Source: an uncultured Alphaproteobacteria bacterium
GTDB lineage: Bacteria; Pseudomonadota; Alphaproteobacteria; Rhizobiales; Ancalomicrobiaceae
Direction of reading: 5' to 3'
Assembly: GCA_937892955.1 (NCBI GenBank)
Contig: CALBKH010000005.1
Coordinates: 62,001 to 126,000, forward strand
DNA length: 64,000 nucleotides
Below the pieces are notes generated by a model, which saw only the letters and a program-made list of their open reading frames with translations, was not told the origin of the DNA and searched no databases. The translations under genes were made by a program, and so were the position numbers. Positions 35,280 through 43,676 of this stretch are shown piece by piece; the stretch's first letter is position 1, and each line of letters opens with the position of its first letter.

Positions 35280-37751
35280 ATGTTCCTGTTGCGGTTCATC
35301 GGCTATCTGTTCGGCATCGGAACGGTCGGCCTGCTCGTGGTCGCCGCCGGCGCCTGGATCGCCTACAACCACGTCGCCGCCGATCTTCCCGACTACACGG
35401 CGCTGAAGAACTACGAGCCGCCGGTGATGAGCCGCGTACACGCCGCCGACGGCGAGCTGGTGGCCGAATACGCCCACGAGCGTCGCCTGTTCCTGCCGAG
35501 CCAGGCGATCCCGCAACTCCTCAAGAACGCCTTCCTCTCGGCGGAAGACAAGAATTTCTACGAGCACACCGGCATCGACCCCGAAGGTGTGGCCCGCGCC
35601 GCGATCGTGTTCGTCCAGAACAAGCTCGCCGGCAAGCGTCCGCAGGGCGCGTCGACCATCACCCAGCAGGTCGCCAAGAACTTCCTCCTCACCAACGAAC
35701 AGTCGTTCGAGCGCAAGATGAAGGAGGCGATCCTCGCCATCCGCATCGAGTCGACCTATTCGAAGGAGGAAATTCTCGAGCTCTACATGAACCAGATCTA
35801 CATGGGCATCGGCGCCTACGGGGTGGCGGCGGCTTCGCTGCTCTACTTCGACAAGTCGGTGCACGAGCTGACGATCGCGGAAGCGGCCTACCTCGCGGCG
35901 CTGCCCAAGGGCCCGAACAACTACCATCCGTTCCGCCACACCGACCGCGCCATCGAGCGGCGCAACTGGGTGATCGGACAGATGGCCGTGAACGGCTTCA
36001 TCACTCAGGAACAGGCGGAGAAGGCCAAGGGAGATCCGCTCAAGGTGGTGCAGCGTCCGACCGGTCCGCACATCTTCGGCGCCGACTATTTCGCCGAAGA
36101 AGTGCGCCGCCAGCTCATCGAACGTTACGGCGAGAAGGGGCTCTACGAAGGCGGCCTGTCGGTGCGCACCTCGCTCGATCCGCGGCTGCAACTGGTCGCC
36201 CGCAAGGCGCTGACCAAGGGTCTGATGAGCTTCGACATGAACGCCGGCTGGCGCGGTCCGGTGGCGAAGATCGCCCTCGAGGGCGATTGGGGCCCGGCGC
36301 TCGCCGAGCAGAAGGGGCTCGCCGACGTGCCCGAATGGCGTCTCGCCGTGGTGCTCTCGGCCGGCGACCAGGAAGCGCAGATCGGGCTCCAGCCGGCGCG
36401 GCTGGTCACCGGCGGCGTCTCCACCGAACGCGAGCGCGGCATCATCCCCCTCGATCAGATGAAGTGGGCGACGCGTCTCGCCGAGGGCGGCAAGCGGAAC
36501 GGGATCGGCAAGGGCGCGGCCTCGGTGCTGGCGCCGGGCGACGTCGTCTACGTCGAGAAGGTGACGGGCGGCCCCGGCGACCGGCCGATCTGGCGCCTCA
36601 GGCAGGTGCCGGAGGTCTCCGGCGCGCTGGTGGCGATGGATCCGCACACCGGACGCGTCCTGGCGGTGACCGGCGGCTTCTCCTTCGCCGAGAGCGAGTT
36701 CAACCGCGCCACCCAGGCGTGGCGCCAGCCCGGCTCGTCGTTCAAGCCCTTCGTCTACGCCGCCGCCCTCGACAACGGCTATACGCCGTCGTCGTTGGTG
36801 CTCGACGGACCGATCGAGATCCAGCCGGGTCCCGGCCAGCCGGTCTGGCGGCCGGAGAACTATTCCCAGAAGTTCTACGGTCCCTCGACCCTGCGCGTCG
36901 GCATCGAGCAGTCGCGCAACACCATGACGGTGCGGCTGGCCAAGGACATGGGCATGCCGCTGGTGGTCGAATACGCCAAGCGCTTCGGCATCTACGACGA
37001 ACTCGGTGCCTATCTGCCGATGTCGCTCGGCGCCGGCGAGACGACGGTGCTGCGCCTCACCTCCGCCTATGCGACCATCGCCAACGGCGGCCGCAAGGTC
37101 ACCGCTTCGTTCATCGATCGCATCCAGGATCGCTACGGCAAGACCGTGTTCAAGCACGACAAGCGCGTCTGCGAGGGCTGCGATGCGCCGAAGTGGGCGA
37201 ATCAGGAGGAGCCGGCGCTGGTCGACGAGCGCGAGCAGGTGCTCGATCCGATGACCGCCTACCAGATCACCTCGATCATGGAAGGCGTCGTGCTGCGCGG
37301 CACCGCCACGATTCTCTCCGACCTGAAGCGGCCGATCGCCGGCAAGACCGGAACCACCAACGACGAGAAGGACGTCTGGTTCGTCGGCTTCACTCCCGAC
37401 CTCGTGACCGGCGTCTACATCGGCTACGACAAACCGCGCGGTCTCGGCCGCGGCCAGTCGGGCGGTCACACCGCCGCGCCGGTGGTGCGCGACTTCTTCG
37501 CCGAGGCGCTGAAGGACACCCCGGCGGTGCCGTTCCGTGTGCCTCCGGGGATCCGCCTGATCGCCGTCAATCGCGCCACCGGTATGCGCGCCTCGCCCGG
37601 CGACGGCGCCACCATCATGGAAGCCTTCAAGCCCGGCACCGCGCCGCCCGACACCTACTCGGTCATCGGCTACGACGCCGAGCAGTTCGACAAGGCCCGC
37701 AAGGTCACCCCCGAGCAGGAACGCGGGTTGCAGCAGGGCGGGTTGTACTGA
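35280..37751 (+). CDS. mrcA: Penicillin-binding protein 1A
   Basis: Bifunctional class A PBP that polymerises and cross-links peptidoglycan; 823 residues from ATG 35280 (MFLLRFIGYLFGIGTVGLL), the start that places the membrane anchor at the N-terminus. The glycosyltransferase domain has SAEDKNFYEHTGID (catalytic Glu, ~85) and RPQGASTITQQVAKNFLL. An OB-like insert precedes the transpeptidase domain, which has PGSSFKPF (SxxK, ~485), EQSRNTM (SxN) and AGKTGTTNDEKD (KTG, ~688). All catalytic motifs are intact. A hairpin terminator follows. Confidence 0.96.
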   Translation: MFLLRFIGYLFGIGTVGLLVVAAGAWIAYNHVAADLPDYTALKNYEPPVMSRVHAADGELVAEYAHERRLFLPSQAIPQLLKNAFLSAEDKNFYEHTGIDPEGVARAAIVFVQNKLAGKRPQGASTITQQVAKNFLLTNEQSFERKMKEAILAIRIESTYSKEEILELYMNQIYMGIGAYGVAAASLLYFDKSVHELTIAEAAYLAALPKGPNNYHPFRHTDRAIERRNWVIGQMAVNGFITQEQAEKAKGDPLKVVQRPTGPHIFGADYFAEEVRRQLIERYGEKGLYEGGLSVRTSLDPRLQLVARKALTKGLMSFDMNAGWRGPVAKIALEGDWGPALAEQKGLADVPEWRLAVVLSAGDQEAQIGLQPARLVTGGVSTERERGIIPLDQMKWATRLAEGGKRNGIGKGAASVLAPGDVVYVEKVTGGPGDRPIWRLRQVPEVSGALVAMDPHTGRVLAVTGGFSFAESEFNRATQAWRQPGSSFKPFVYAAALDNGYTPSSLVLDGPIEIQPGPGQPVWRPENYSQKFYGPSTLRVGIEQSRNTMTVRLAKDMGMPLVVEYAKRFGIYDELGAYLPMSLGAGETTVLRLTSAYATIANGGRKVTASFIDRIQDRYGKTVFKHDKRVCEGCDAPKWANQEEPALVDEREQVLDPMTAYQITSIMEGVVLRGTATILSDLKRPIAGKTGTTNDEKDVWFVGFTPDLVTGVYIGYDKPRGLGRGQSGGHTAAPVVRDFFAEALKDTPAVPFRVPPGIRLIAVNRATGMRASPGDGATIMEAFKPGTAPPDTYSVIGYDAEQFDKARKVTPEQERGLQQGGLY

Positions 37752-37774
37752 CACGACGAACACGAGTTCGCCCA

Positions 37775-37805
37775 GGGCCGGGAGCGCGAGTTCCCGGCCC
37801 TTCGC
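37775..37805 (+). terminator. Terminator downstream of mrcA
   Basis: GGGCCGGGA at 37775-37783 and TCCCGGCCC at 37792-37800 form a 9-bp stem with an 8-nt loop, 23 bp after the mrcA stop, followed by TTCGCG. The T-tract is short. Confidence 0.55.
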
Positions 37806-37990
37806 GTACGCTTGGTCCGGCCCGCATCCCGGCGCCGGTGCGCGTCGGCCCGCGGCGTTGACGGGTGTGGCGGAGACACGGCGAAGAAGTCACCGGAAAG
37901 CCTGGATTCCGTCGTGAAATTGCACTCGTGCACGGCGACTCTCGCCTGCGCTCCCCCGCTTCGGGGGTGCCGACGCGAAAGGCGACTGCG

Positions 37991-38872
37991 ATGTGGATCG
38001 ATCGGCGTAGGGTCCTTTGGACGGCGGCCACGGTCGCGACCGTGGGGGCGATGCGGCCGATGGCGACGTTCGCCGCCGGCGATCCGATCGAAGAGGTGGT
38101 CGCCGGGCTCGAGAAACGTCTCGGCGCGCGCATCGGCGTCGCGGTGATCGACGACCATGGTGGCCGCGCCTGGAACCACCGCGCCGCCGAGCGCTTCGCT
38201 TTCTGCTCGACCTTCAAGGCCTACGCCGCCGCCGCGCTGCTCGCCCGCGTCGATCGCGGCGAGGAGAGGCTCGACCGCCGCATCGTCTTCGCCGCGTCCG
38301 ATCTGGTGACCTATTCGCCGACGACCGAGAAGCGGGTCGGCGAGCCGGGCATGACGCTCGCCGAGATCGCCGAGGCCGCCGTCACGCTCTCCGACAACAC
38401 CGCCGCCAACCTGATCCTCGACGCGATCGGCGGACCGCAGGGCCTCACCACCTTCCTGCGTTCGCTCGGCGACGACGTCGGCCGGCTCGATCGCCGGGAG
38501 ACCCAGCTCAACGAAGCGAAGCCGGGCGACCCGCGCGACACGACCACGCCGTCGGCTGCCGCTCATACGCTGCACGAACTGGTCGTCGGCCGGGTGCTGA
38601 CACCGGCGAGCCGGGAGCAGCTCACCGCGTGGCTCGTCGGCGACCGCGTCGGCGATGCGCTGCTGCGCGCCGGGCTACCCAAGAATTGGACGATCGCCGA
38701 CAAGACCGGCGCCGGCGGCAACGGTGCCCGCGGCATCGTCGCCGTCGCCTGGCCGCCGGGGAGAAAGCCGGTGACGATCGCCATCTACATCGCCGAGACC
38801 GCCGCGGCGATGGCCGACCGCAACGCCGCCATCGCCGCGATCGGCGCCGCCATAGCCCGCTCGCTCGGGTGA
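37991..38872 (+). CDS. Class A beta-lactamase
   Basis: Predicted periplasmic serine beta-lactamase of 293 residues. The start is ATG 37991; the N-terminus DRRRVLWTAATVATVGAM looks like a twin-arginine signal. Active-site elements are in the canonical order: CSTFK (nucleophile Ser with Lys, ~73), LSDNTAAN (SDN loop, ~133), RRETQLNEA (omega-loop Glu166 equivalent) and DKTGAGG (KTG, ~237). A cysteine precedes the nucleophile, but no partner is obvious near the KTG motif, so the disulfide of the KPC/SME carbapenemases is not supported. Chromosomal location after mrcA suggests an intrinsic enzyme. The spectrum of activity cannot be predicted. Confidence 0.92.
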   Translation: MWIDRRRVLWTAATVATVGAMRPMATFAAGDPIEEVVAGLEKRLGARIGVAVIDDHGGRAWNHRAAERFAFCSTFKAYAAAALLARVDRGEERLDRRIVFAASDLVTYSPTTEKRVGEPGMTLAEIAEAAVTLSDNTAANLILDAIGGPQGLTTFLRSLGDDVGRLDRRETQLNEAKPGDPRDTTTPSAAAHTLHELVVGRVLTPASREQLTAWLVGDRVGDALLRAGLPKNWTIADKTGAGGNGARGIVAVAWPPGRKPVTIAIYIAETAAAMADRNAAIAAIGAAIARSLG

Positions 38873-39018
38873 GATCGCCGAGCCACCGGTACTCTGCAAT
38901 CATACGCGTTGACGTTCGATATCGATCTCTGATCGAGTCCTCGCGAAGTTTCTGTCGGGGATCTGCTCTTGTTTCGACCTTTCGTGACGTCGCTTTCGAT
39001 CAGCGGGCAGGCCAGTTC

Positions 39019-39160
39019 GTGACCAGACGCGAACGCCTGTTGGACCGAATGCGGGCGAACCCGAAAGCGGATTGGCGCATCGAGGACGTGGAGACTCTCT
39101 GTCGTCGGGTCGGGCTCACGTTGTCGTCACCTTCGTGTGGCAGTCACTACATGGTGACTA
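39019..39160 (+). pseudogene. hicA: Truncated HicA-family mRNA interferase, cut by the IS element
   Basis: From GTG 39019 the frame encodes VTRRERLLDRMRANPKADWR and continues through IEDVETLCRRVGL to SCGSHYMV, 46 residues matching the N-terminal two-thirds of HicA/YcfA toxins, including the GSHY segment that holds the catalytic His. Similarity stops where the IS5-family element begins at 39161. The toxin's C-terminal part is not found on the far side of the IS, and no hicB antitoxin gene was seen, so the locus is a remnant with loss of flanking DNA. Confidence 0.7.
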
Positions 39161-39927
39161 GGTCATGGACTCGAACCGCATCCAGAGCCGGGTCGCAGCG
39201 AGGAGCACGGCTGCGAGGTAGTTCGCCGCGAGTTTCTCGTAGCGGGTGGCCACACGCCGGAAGTGCTTTAATTTACAGAAGAACCGCTCGACGAGGTTGC
39301 GCTTTCGGTAGAGTTCGCGGTCGACGGATCGCTGCACGCGGCGATCCGAACAGGTCGGGATGTGCGCGGTCCCGCCGAGCGCGGCGACCAGTTCGAGGAT
39401 GGCTCTGGCGTCGTATCCACGGTCGGCGACGACATCGCCTGCTCTTCGGCCATCGAAGAGGAGGGGAACGGCGGCTTTGTCGGAGGCTTGGCCGGGAGAC
39501 GGAACGATGCGCACAGGGAGCCCGCGCGAGTCCACCAAGGCGTTGATCTTGGTGCTCAATCCTCCACGAGAACGGCCGATGGCGTGATCCGGGTCCCCCT
39601 TTTTCCTCCGGCAGCATGCTGATGGGCTCGGATGATCGAACTGTCGACGAATTCGAGCGATCCGGGCGATCGGGCCGCCAGAGCCTCGAACACGCCGATC
39701 CAGATCCCCGCTTTGGCTCATCGGTTGAAGCGGTTGTAGACCGTCGTGTAGGGGCCGTAACGTTCCGGAAGATCGCGCCACGGCACGCCGGTCCGCAACA
39801 CGAAGAAGATGCCGTTCAGCACCTTCCGGTCATCCAATCGCGGACGACCGTTCTTCTTGCCCTCGGCTCCAGGAAGCAGGGGAGTGACGATCGCCCATTC
39901 CTCGTCCGTCAGATCGAAGCGCGCCAT
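39158..39927 (-). pseudogene. IS5-family transposase with a nonsense mutation
   Basis: DDE transposase normally made from two overlapping frames. OrfA starts at 39927 (MARFDLTDEEWAIVTPLLPG) and reads VYNRFNR, then TGA at 39718-39720 where relatives have Trp (TGG). The same frame then continues AKAGIWIGVFEALAARSPG to IIRAHQHAAGGK, showing that this stop is a point mutation. At GGAGGAAAAAGGG an A-run allows the usual -1 shift into OrfB (KKGDPDHAIGRSRGGL...), which ends LAAVLLAATRLWMRFESMT. DDE-region segments VADRGYDARA and KRNLVERFFCKLKHFRR are present. The element is probably immobile unless helped in trans. Confidence 0.82.
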
Positions 39928-39996
39928 CGAACGCCTCCTTTCGGAAGCCTCGAATCAGCCCTCGCAACGCAAGACAAGAGGTTCGGGTACAGAACC
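39161..39996 (-). mobile_element. IS5-family insertion sequence (IS427-like), decayed
   Basis: An 836-bp element bounded by imperfect inverted repeats GGTCATGGACTCGAACC (39161-39177) and GGTTCGGGTACAGAACC (39980-39996; 13/17 when inverted), flanked by the dinucleotide TA on both sides, as expected for the IS427 group. It carries one two-frame transposase gene on the minus strand. The stop codons of the flanking atzF gene and of the transposase both use the TA target bases. The left side abuts the hicA remnant. Confidence 0.85.
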
Positions 39997-41789
39997 TAGC
40001 ACCGCGCCATGTGGGCCCGCCAACCGCCGAGCGCGGTGATCTCCTCGGCGCCGACGACCGCGTGGGATTCGCACAGGAAGGCGGAGACCTCCGAGCCGTC
40101 GGCGAGGCGGACCTTGCCGATGCCGAGCGGCGCCGGGATCGCCGCGACGAAGGCCCCGGCGGCGGCCGGCGGCAGGCCCCAGACCTCGATCTCCAGCCCC
40201 GGCCCGACGAAGCCCGGATCGCGGATCACGCCGGGTTTCGGAGGTACCGTGTCGGGCAGGACGAACATGCGGTAGTCGGGCGCGGTTCGCGTCGCCTCCA
40301 GGAGCACGCCGCCGGGGGCGGTCAGCTGCGGATTGAGCGGCATGCCTGAGAGATGCGCCCCGACCACGCCGATCGGGATCAGCCCCTCGGCGGCGGGTGC
40401 GAGGGGTGCGCCCGGCAGTGTACCGTGGCGGTCGACGCCGGGACCGGCGCCGAGGGCGCGATGCAGCCGATCGCCGAGGACGGCGAGGGCGTCGTCGGTG
40501 AAGGCCGGGCCGATCAGCGTGACGCCGGCCGGGATGCCGTCGGGGCGGAAGCCGGCCGGCACGGCGATGGCGGCGCAGTCGAGCAGGTTCACGAAGTTGG
40601 TGTAGCGGCCCAGCGTCGAGTTGAGGGCGATCGGATCGGCTCGCATCGCCTCGACGGTGTAGATGGTCGCCGCGGTCGGCAGCAGCAGCAGGTCGACCTT
40701 GGCCCACTCGACGAGCGTCCGTTGGCGCAGCGCCTCCAGCCGATACTGGCCGCGGAAGGCGTCGACGGCCGAATGGTTCGTCGCCCCGGCGATGATCTTC
40801 TCCACCGTCGGATCCATCTCGGCGGCGTGGCCGGCGTGGAAATCGGCGACCGCGGCGAGGCGCTCGGCGATCCACGGGCCGCCGTAGAGGAGATCGGCGC
40901 TCTCGCGGAAGGGGGCGTAGTCGATGCCGACCGGCGTCCCTCCGAGGGCGGAGAGCCGCGTGACCGCCGCGTCGTAGAGCGCCGCCGTTTCGTGATCGCC
41001 GAAGAACTCGCGTTCGGCACCGGTGAGGATGCCGAAGCGGAAGCCGGTCAGTGGCAGCGCGCGATGCTCCACCGGGCGCGAGTAGGGATCGCGCGGATCG
41101 TGGCCCCGCATCACCGCCAGCACCGCGGCGACGTCGCCGGCGGTGGCGGCGAAGACGGTGATGCAGTCGAGGCTGCGGCAGGCCGGCACGAGGCCGGTCG
41201 AGGAGACGAGGCCGCGGGTCGGCTTGACCCCGATGAGATTGTTGAAGGCGGCCGGCACCCGCCCCGAGCCGGCGGTGTCGGTGCCGAGCGCGAAGGCGAC
41301 GAGTCCGCTCGCCACCGCAACCGCCGATCCCGATGACGACCCACCCGAGATGTAGGCCGGATCGAACACCGAGCGTGGCGCGCCGAAGGGCGAGCGGGTG
41401 CCGTTGAGGCCGGTGGCGAACTGATCGAGGTTGGTCTTGCCGACGACGATCGCTCCGGCCGCCTTCAGCTTGGCCACCACCGCGGCGTCCGCCGTCGGTT
41501 CATAGGCGAAAGCGGGGCAGGCTGCGGTCGTCGGCAGGCCGGTGACGTCGATGTTGTCCTTGATGGCGCAGGGGATGCCCCACAGCGGCCGGGTCGGGTC
41601 CGGCGTCGAGCCGAGGGCGCGAGCGGCGGCACGCAACGCCTCGTCGGGGACGCAGGAGATCCACACGGCCGGGTCGCTCCCCGCATCGATGCGGGCGATC
41701 ACCGCCTCGATCACGTCGAGCGGCGTGAAGGCGCCGGAGCGATAGCCCTCGGCGAGGGTGGTGAGATCGAGGACGCGGGGAAGGGTCAT
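39996..41789 (-). CDS. atzF: Allophanate hydrolase
   Basis: Hydrolyses allophanate to ammonia and CO2, the last step of biuret, cyanurate and urea-carboxylase pathways. It has 597 residues from ATG 41789. The amidase-signature domain has the catalytic Lys in AIKDNIDVTGLP, the cis-Ser loop GGSSSGSAVAVASG and the nucleophile segment GTDTAGSGRVPAAFNN. A C-terminal AtzF domain follows from about residue 465 (PLNPQLTAPGGVLLEATRTA). The stop codon TAG is formed at the junction with the IS element, so the last few residues after WRAHMARC may have been lost. It is the last gene of a minus-strand operon that includes biuH. Activity is probably retained because the active site is far upstream. Confidence 0.93.
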   Translation of the reverse strand: MTLPRVLDLTTLAEGYRSGAFTPLDVIEAVIARIDAGSDPAVWISCVPDEALRAAARALGSTPDPTRPLWGIPCAIKDNIDVTGLPTTAACPAFAYEPTADAAVVAKLKAAGAIVVGKTNLDQFATGLNGTRSPFGAPRSVFDPAYISGGSSSGSAVAVASGLVAFALGTDTAGSGRVPAAFNNLIGVKPTRGLVSSTGLVPACRSLDCITVFAATAGDVAAVLAVMRGHDPRDPYSRPVEHRALPLTGFRFGILTGAEREFFGDHETAALYDAAVTRLSALGGTPVGIDYAPFRESADLLYGGPWIAERLAAVADFHAGHAAEMDPTVEKIIAGATNHSAVDAFRGQYRLEALRQRTLVEWAKVDLLLLPTAATIYTVEAMRADPIALNSTLGRYTNFVNLLDCAAIAVPAGFRPDGIPAGVTLIGPAFTDDALAVLGDRLHRALGAGPGVDRHGTLPGAPLAPAAEGLIPIGVVGAHLSGMPLNPQLTAPGGVLLEATRTAPDYRMFVLPDTVPPKPGVIRDPGFVGPGLEIEVWGLPPAAAGAFVAAIPAPLGIGKVRLADGSEVSAFLCESHAVVGAEEITALGGWRAHMARC

Positions 41790-41821
41790 GGGGGTGGGCC
41801 TGACGAGGAGAGGGTCGGGGA

Positions 41822-42598
41822 TCAGCGGCGGGGTCTGCGGCTTTCGAGGTCGCTGCGCAATTCGGCGAGGAAGGGAATGCCGGCGTACTGGTCTTCCTGG
41901 ACGAGATCCCAGGCGACGCCGGTCGGGTCGGGAAAGGCGGTGCGGGTCTCGATCAGTTCGGTCGGCGTGGCGATCCAGTCGAGCGGCTGGTCGTGAGCGA
42001 GCATGACGATGCGCTCGTCGTCGACCACCTGGAGGTCGTGCACGGTGGTGACGATCGGCGCACGATCGGGGACGAGGCCGAGTTCGCGGAAGATCCCGAG
42101 CTCGAGATCGGCGAAACCGCCGCCTTTGCCGGTGCGCCCGCCGGCGCGGGTCACCGCCACGCAGCCGACGACGATGAAATCCATCGGTTTCATCTCGCGG
42201 AAGTCGACCGGCCGGCCGACCTCGACGAAGATCTCCGACCGCGCCGCGTCGGAAAATGTGATGCCGCGACGGGCGAGATCGTCCGGATCGAGTTCGACGA
42301 AGGGAAACGGCTTCACCAGTTCGGGAACCGGCGCGTAGAGCAGCTTGCCGGCTTCGAGCGCCATGCGGCGGATCGGGATCTGCGCCGGATCGGGGTTCGA
42401 TTTGACGATGTCGGCGTTCTTCCAGGCGGGCAGCGTCGTCAGTTGGCGCGCCGCCGCCTCGGCACCGAAGTAGTTCGGAATGCGGCTCCACGGGTCGTCG
42501 ACCCCTGCGCCGGAGGCTTCCAATGCCGCCCACACCGACCGGCGCAGCGCGTCCTTGGTCTCGTTGCGGCCCTTCCAGCGTTCGATTCCGTCCGCCAT
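41822..42598 (-). CDS. 5-formyltetrahydrofolate cyclo-ligase-like protein
   Basis: Protein of 258 residues with the 5-FCL/MTHFS-type fold. The start is ATG 42598, preceded by GGGAGAAGACC; an upstream Met is less well placed. The ATP-phosphate loop-like motif GGRTGKGGGFADLE and the segments RRMALEAGKLLYAPVP and VVGCVAVT mark the family, but the protein is longer than folate enzymes and sits in a biuret-type operon between atzF and an atzH-like gene. It may act on a non-folate substrate; nothing in the sequence identifies it. Confidence 0.7.
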   Translation of the reverse strand: MADGIERWKGRNETKDALRRSVWAALEASGAGVDDPWSRIPNYFGAEAAARQLTTLPAWKNADIVKSNPDPAQIPIRRMALEAGKLLYAPVPELVKPFPFVELDPDDLARRGITFSDAARSEIFVEVGRPVDFREMKPMDFIVVGCVAVTRAGGRTGKGGGFADLELGIFRELGLVPDRAPIVTTVHDLQVVDDERIVMLAHDQPLDWIATPTELIETRTAFPDPTGVAWDLVQEDQYAGIPFLAELRSDLESRRPRR

Positions 42599-42615
42599 GC
42601 GGTCTTCTCCCGGGA

Positions 42616-42996
42616 TCACTCGTCGACGATCGAGACGTGGGCGGCGACGACCTTCCAGCCGTCGGGAAACCGCGCCCAGGTCTGCATCTGGCGGCCGACC
42701 TTGTCCGGCGCCGAGGCGCGGCGGAACAGGGTGGCGGCGGTGGCGGCATCGCGGCCGAAAGTGGTGATCACCGTGCGGTCGAGGTCGCGAGCGAGATCGA
42801 AGGGCGGGTAGGCGGCGCGGAACGCCGCGAGTTCCTCCGGCCCGTGCTGCATGTCGGCGATGCCGTAGCGCACCACGCGGGCGTCCTGCCAGAACATGCG
42901 GCCGAGTTCGGCCGCGTCGTTGGTGACGAAGGCCGCCTCGTAGGCCTCGAAGACGGCGGTGACCTCGGCCAGCACCTCGGGGATGTTCACCTCCAT
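42616..42996 (-). CDS. AtzH/HpxZ-like protein (DUF3225, SnoaL-like fold)
   Basis: Small protein of 126 residues from ATG 42996, with AAGGGGG upstream. The sequence EVTAVFEAYEAAFVTNDAAEL followed by FWQDARVVRYGIADMQHG, and the closing GWKVVAAHVSIVDE, is characteristic of the HpxZ/AtzH group. These partners accompany amidases such as AtzE or the oxalurate enzymes and are thought to be non-catalytic helpers. AtzE and AtzG are absent here; the nearest amidase is AtzF. It overlaps neither neighbour but is tightly spaced (2 bp after the hydrolase gene). Confidence 0.8.
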   Translation of the reverse strand: MEVNIPEVLAEVTAVFEAYEAAFVTNDAAELGRMFWQDARVVRYGIADMQHGPEELAAFRAAYPPFDLARDLDRTVITTFGRDAATAATLFRRASAPDKVGRQMQTWARFPDGWKVVAAHVSIVDE

Positions 42997-42998
42997 GG

Positions 42999-43676
42999 TC
43001 AGGCCCCCTTCACCGCGGCGACCGCCGCTTCCAGCGCCGCGAAGGGCGTCGCCCAACCGACGATGCCACCCTGCGCCACGATCATCTCGATCGCCGCCGC
43101 TTTGAACTCGGGGAAGTAGCTCTCGGTCGCGTCGGTGATCAGCAGCCCGTCGTAGCCGCGATCGTTGGCCTCGCGCATGGTGGTCTGGACGCAGACCTCG
43201 GTCGTCACCCCGGCGAAGATCAGGTGGGTGATGCCGCGGAGCCTGAGCACGTCGCCGAGCGCCGTGGCGTAGAACGCCCCCTTGCCGGGCTTGTCGATCT
43301 CGATTTCGGTCGCGCGCGGCGCGAGCTCGGCGACGATGGCGTTGCCCGGCTCACCGCGAACCAGAATGCGGCCCATCGGCCCCTCGTCGCCGATGCGCAA
43401 GGTCGGCGCGCCGCGCGTCCGCTTCGCCTCCGGGCAGTCGCACAGGGTGGCGTCGTGGCTCTCGCGGGTGTGGACGATGGTCCAGCCCTGGTCCCTCGCG
43501 AGGGCAATCAGCTTCGCCACCGTCGGCACGATGGCGGTGAGCCGCGACACGTCGTTGCCGAGCGTTTCGCCGAAGCCGCCGGGCTCGACGAAGTCGCGCT
43601 GCATGTCGATGACGACGAGAGCGGTCTTCTCGGGTGGGAACGAATAGGCGAAGGGGCGGGCTTCGACGGTGATCAT
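42999..43676 (-). CDS. Isochorismatase-family cysteine hydrolase (possible triuret or related amidohydrolase)
   Basis: Cysteine hydrolase of 225 residues with an intact Asp-Lys-Cys triad: VVIDMQRDFVEPGG, IDKPGKGAFYAT and GVTTEVCVQTTMREANDRG. It is a diverged paralogue of BiuH encoded 1.5 kb upstream and shares the RGEPG and IDKPGKG segments. In the same operon as biuH and atzF, a role on a related urea oligomer (for example triuret, as for TrtA) or another ureido compound is reasonable, but specificity cannot be deduced. The start abuts the stop of the ABC ATPase gene, so they are co-translated. Confidence 0.82.
   Translation of the reverse strand: MITVEARPFAYSFPPEKTALVVIDMQRDFVEPGGFGETLGNDVSRLTAIVPTVAKLIALARDQGWTIVHTRESHDATLCDCPEAKRTRGAPTLRIGDEGPMGRILVRGEPGNAIVAELAPRATEIEIDKPGKGAFYATALGDVLRLRGITHLIFAGVTTEVCVQTTMREANDRGYDGLLITDATESYFPEFKAAAIEMIVAQGGIVGWATPFAALEAAVAAVKGA

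Noticed and set aside
37991..38872. Carbapenemase of the KPC/SME type, prompted by a Cys before the STFK motif
   Set aside because: No partner cysteine follows the KTG motif, so the diagnostic disulfide is not supported; only class A membership is claimed.
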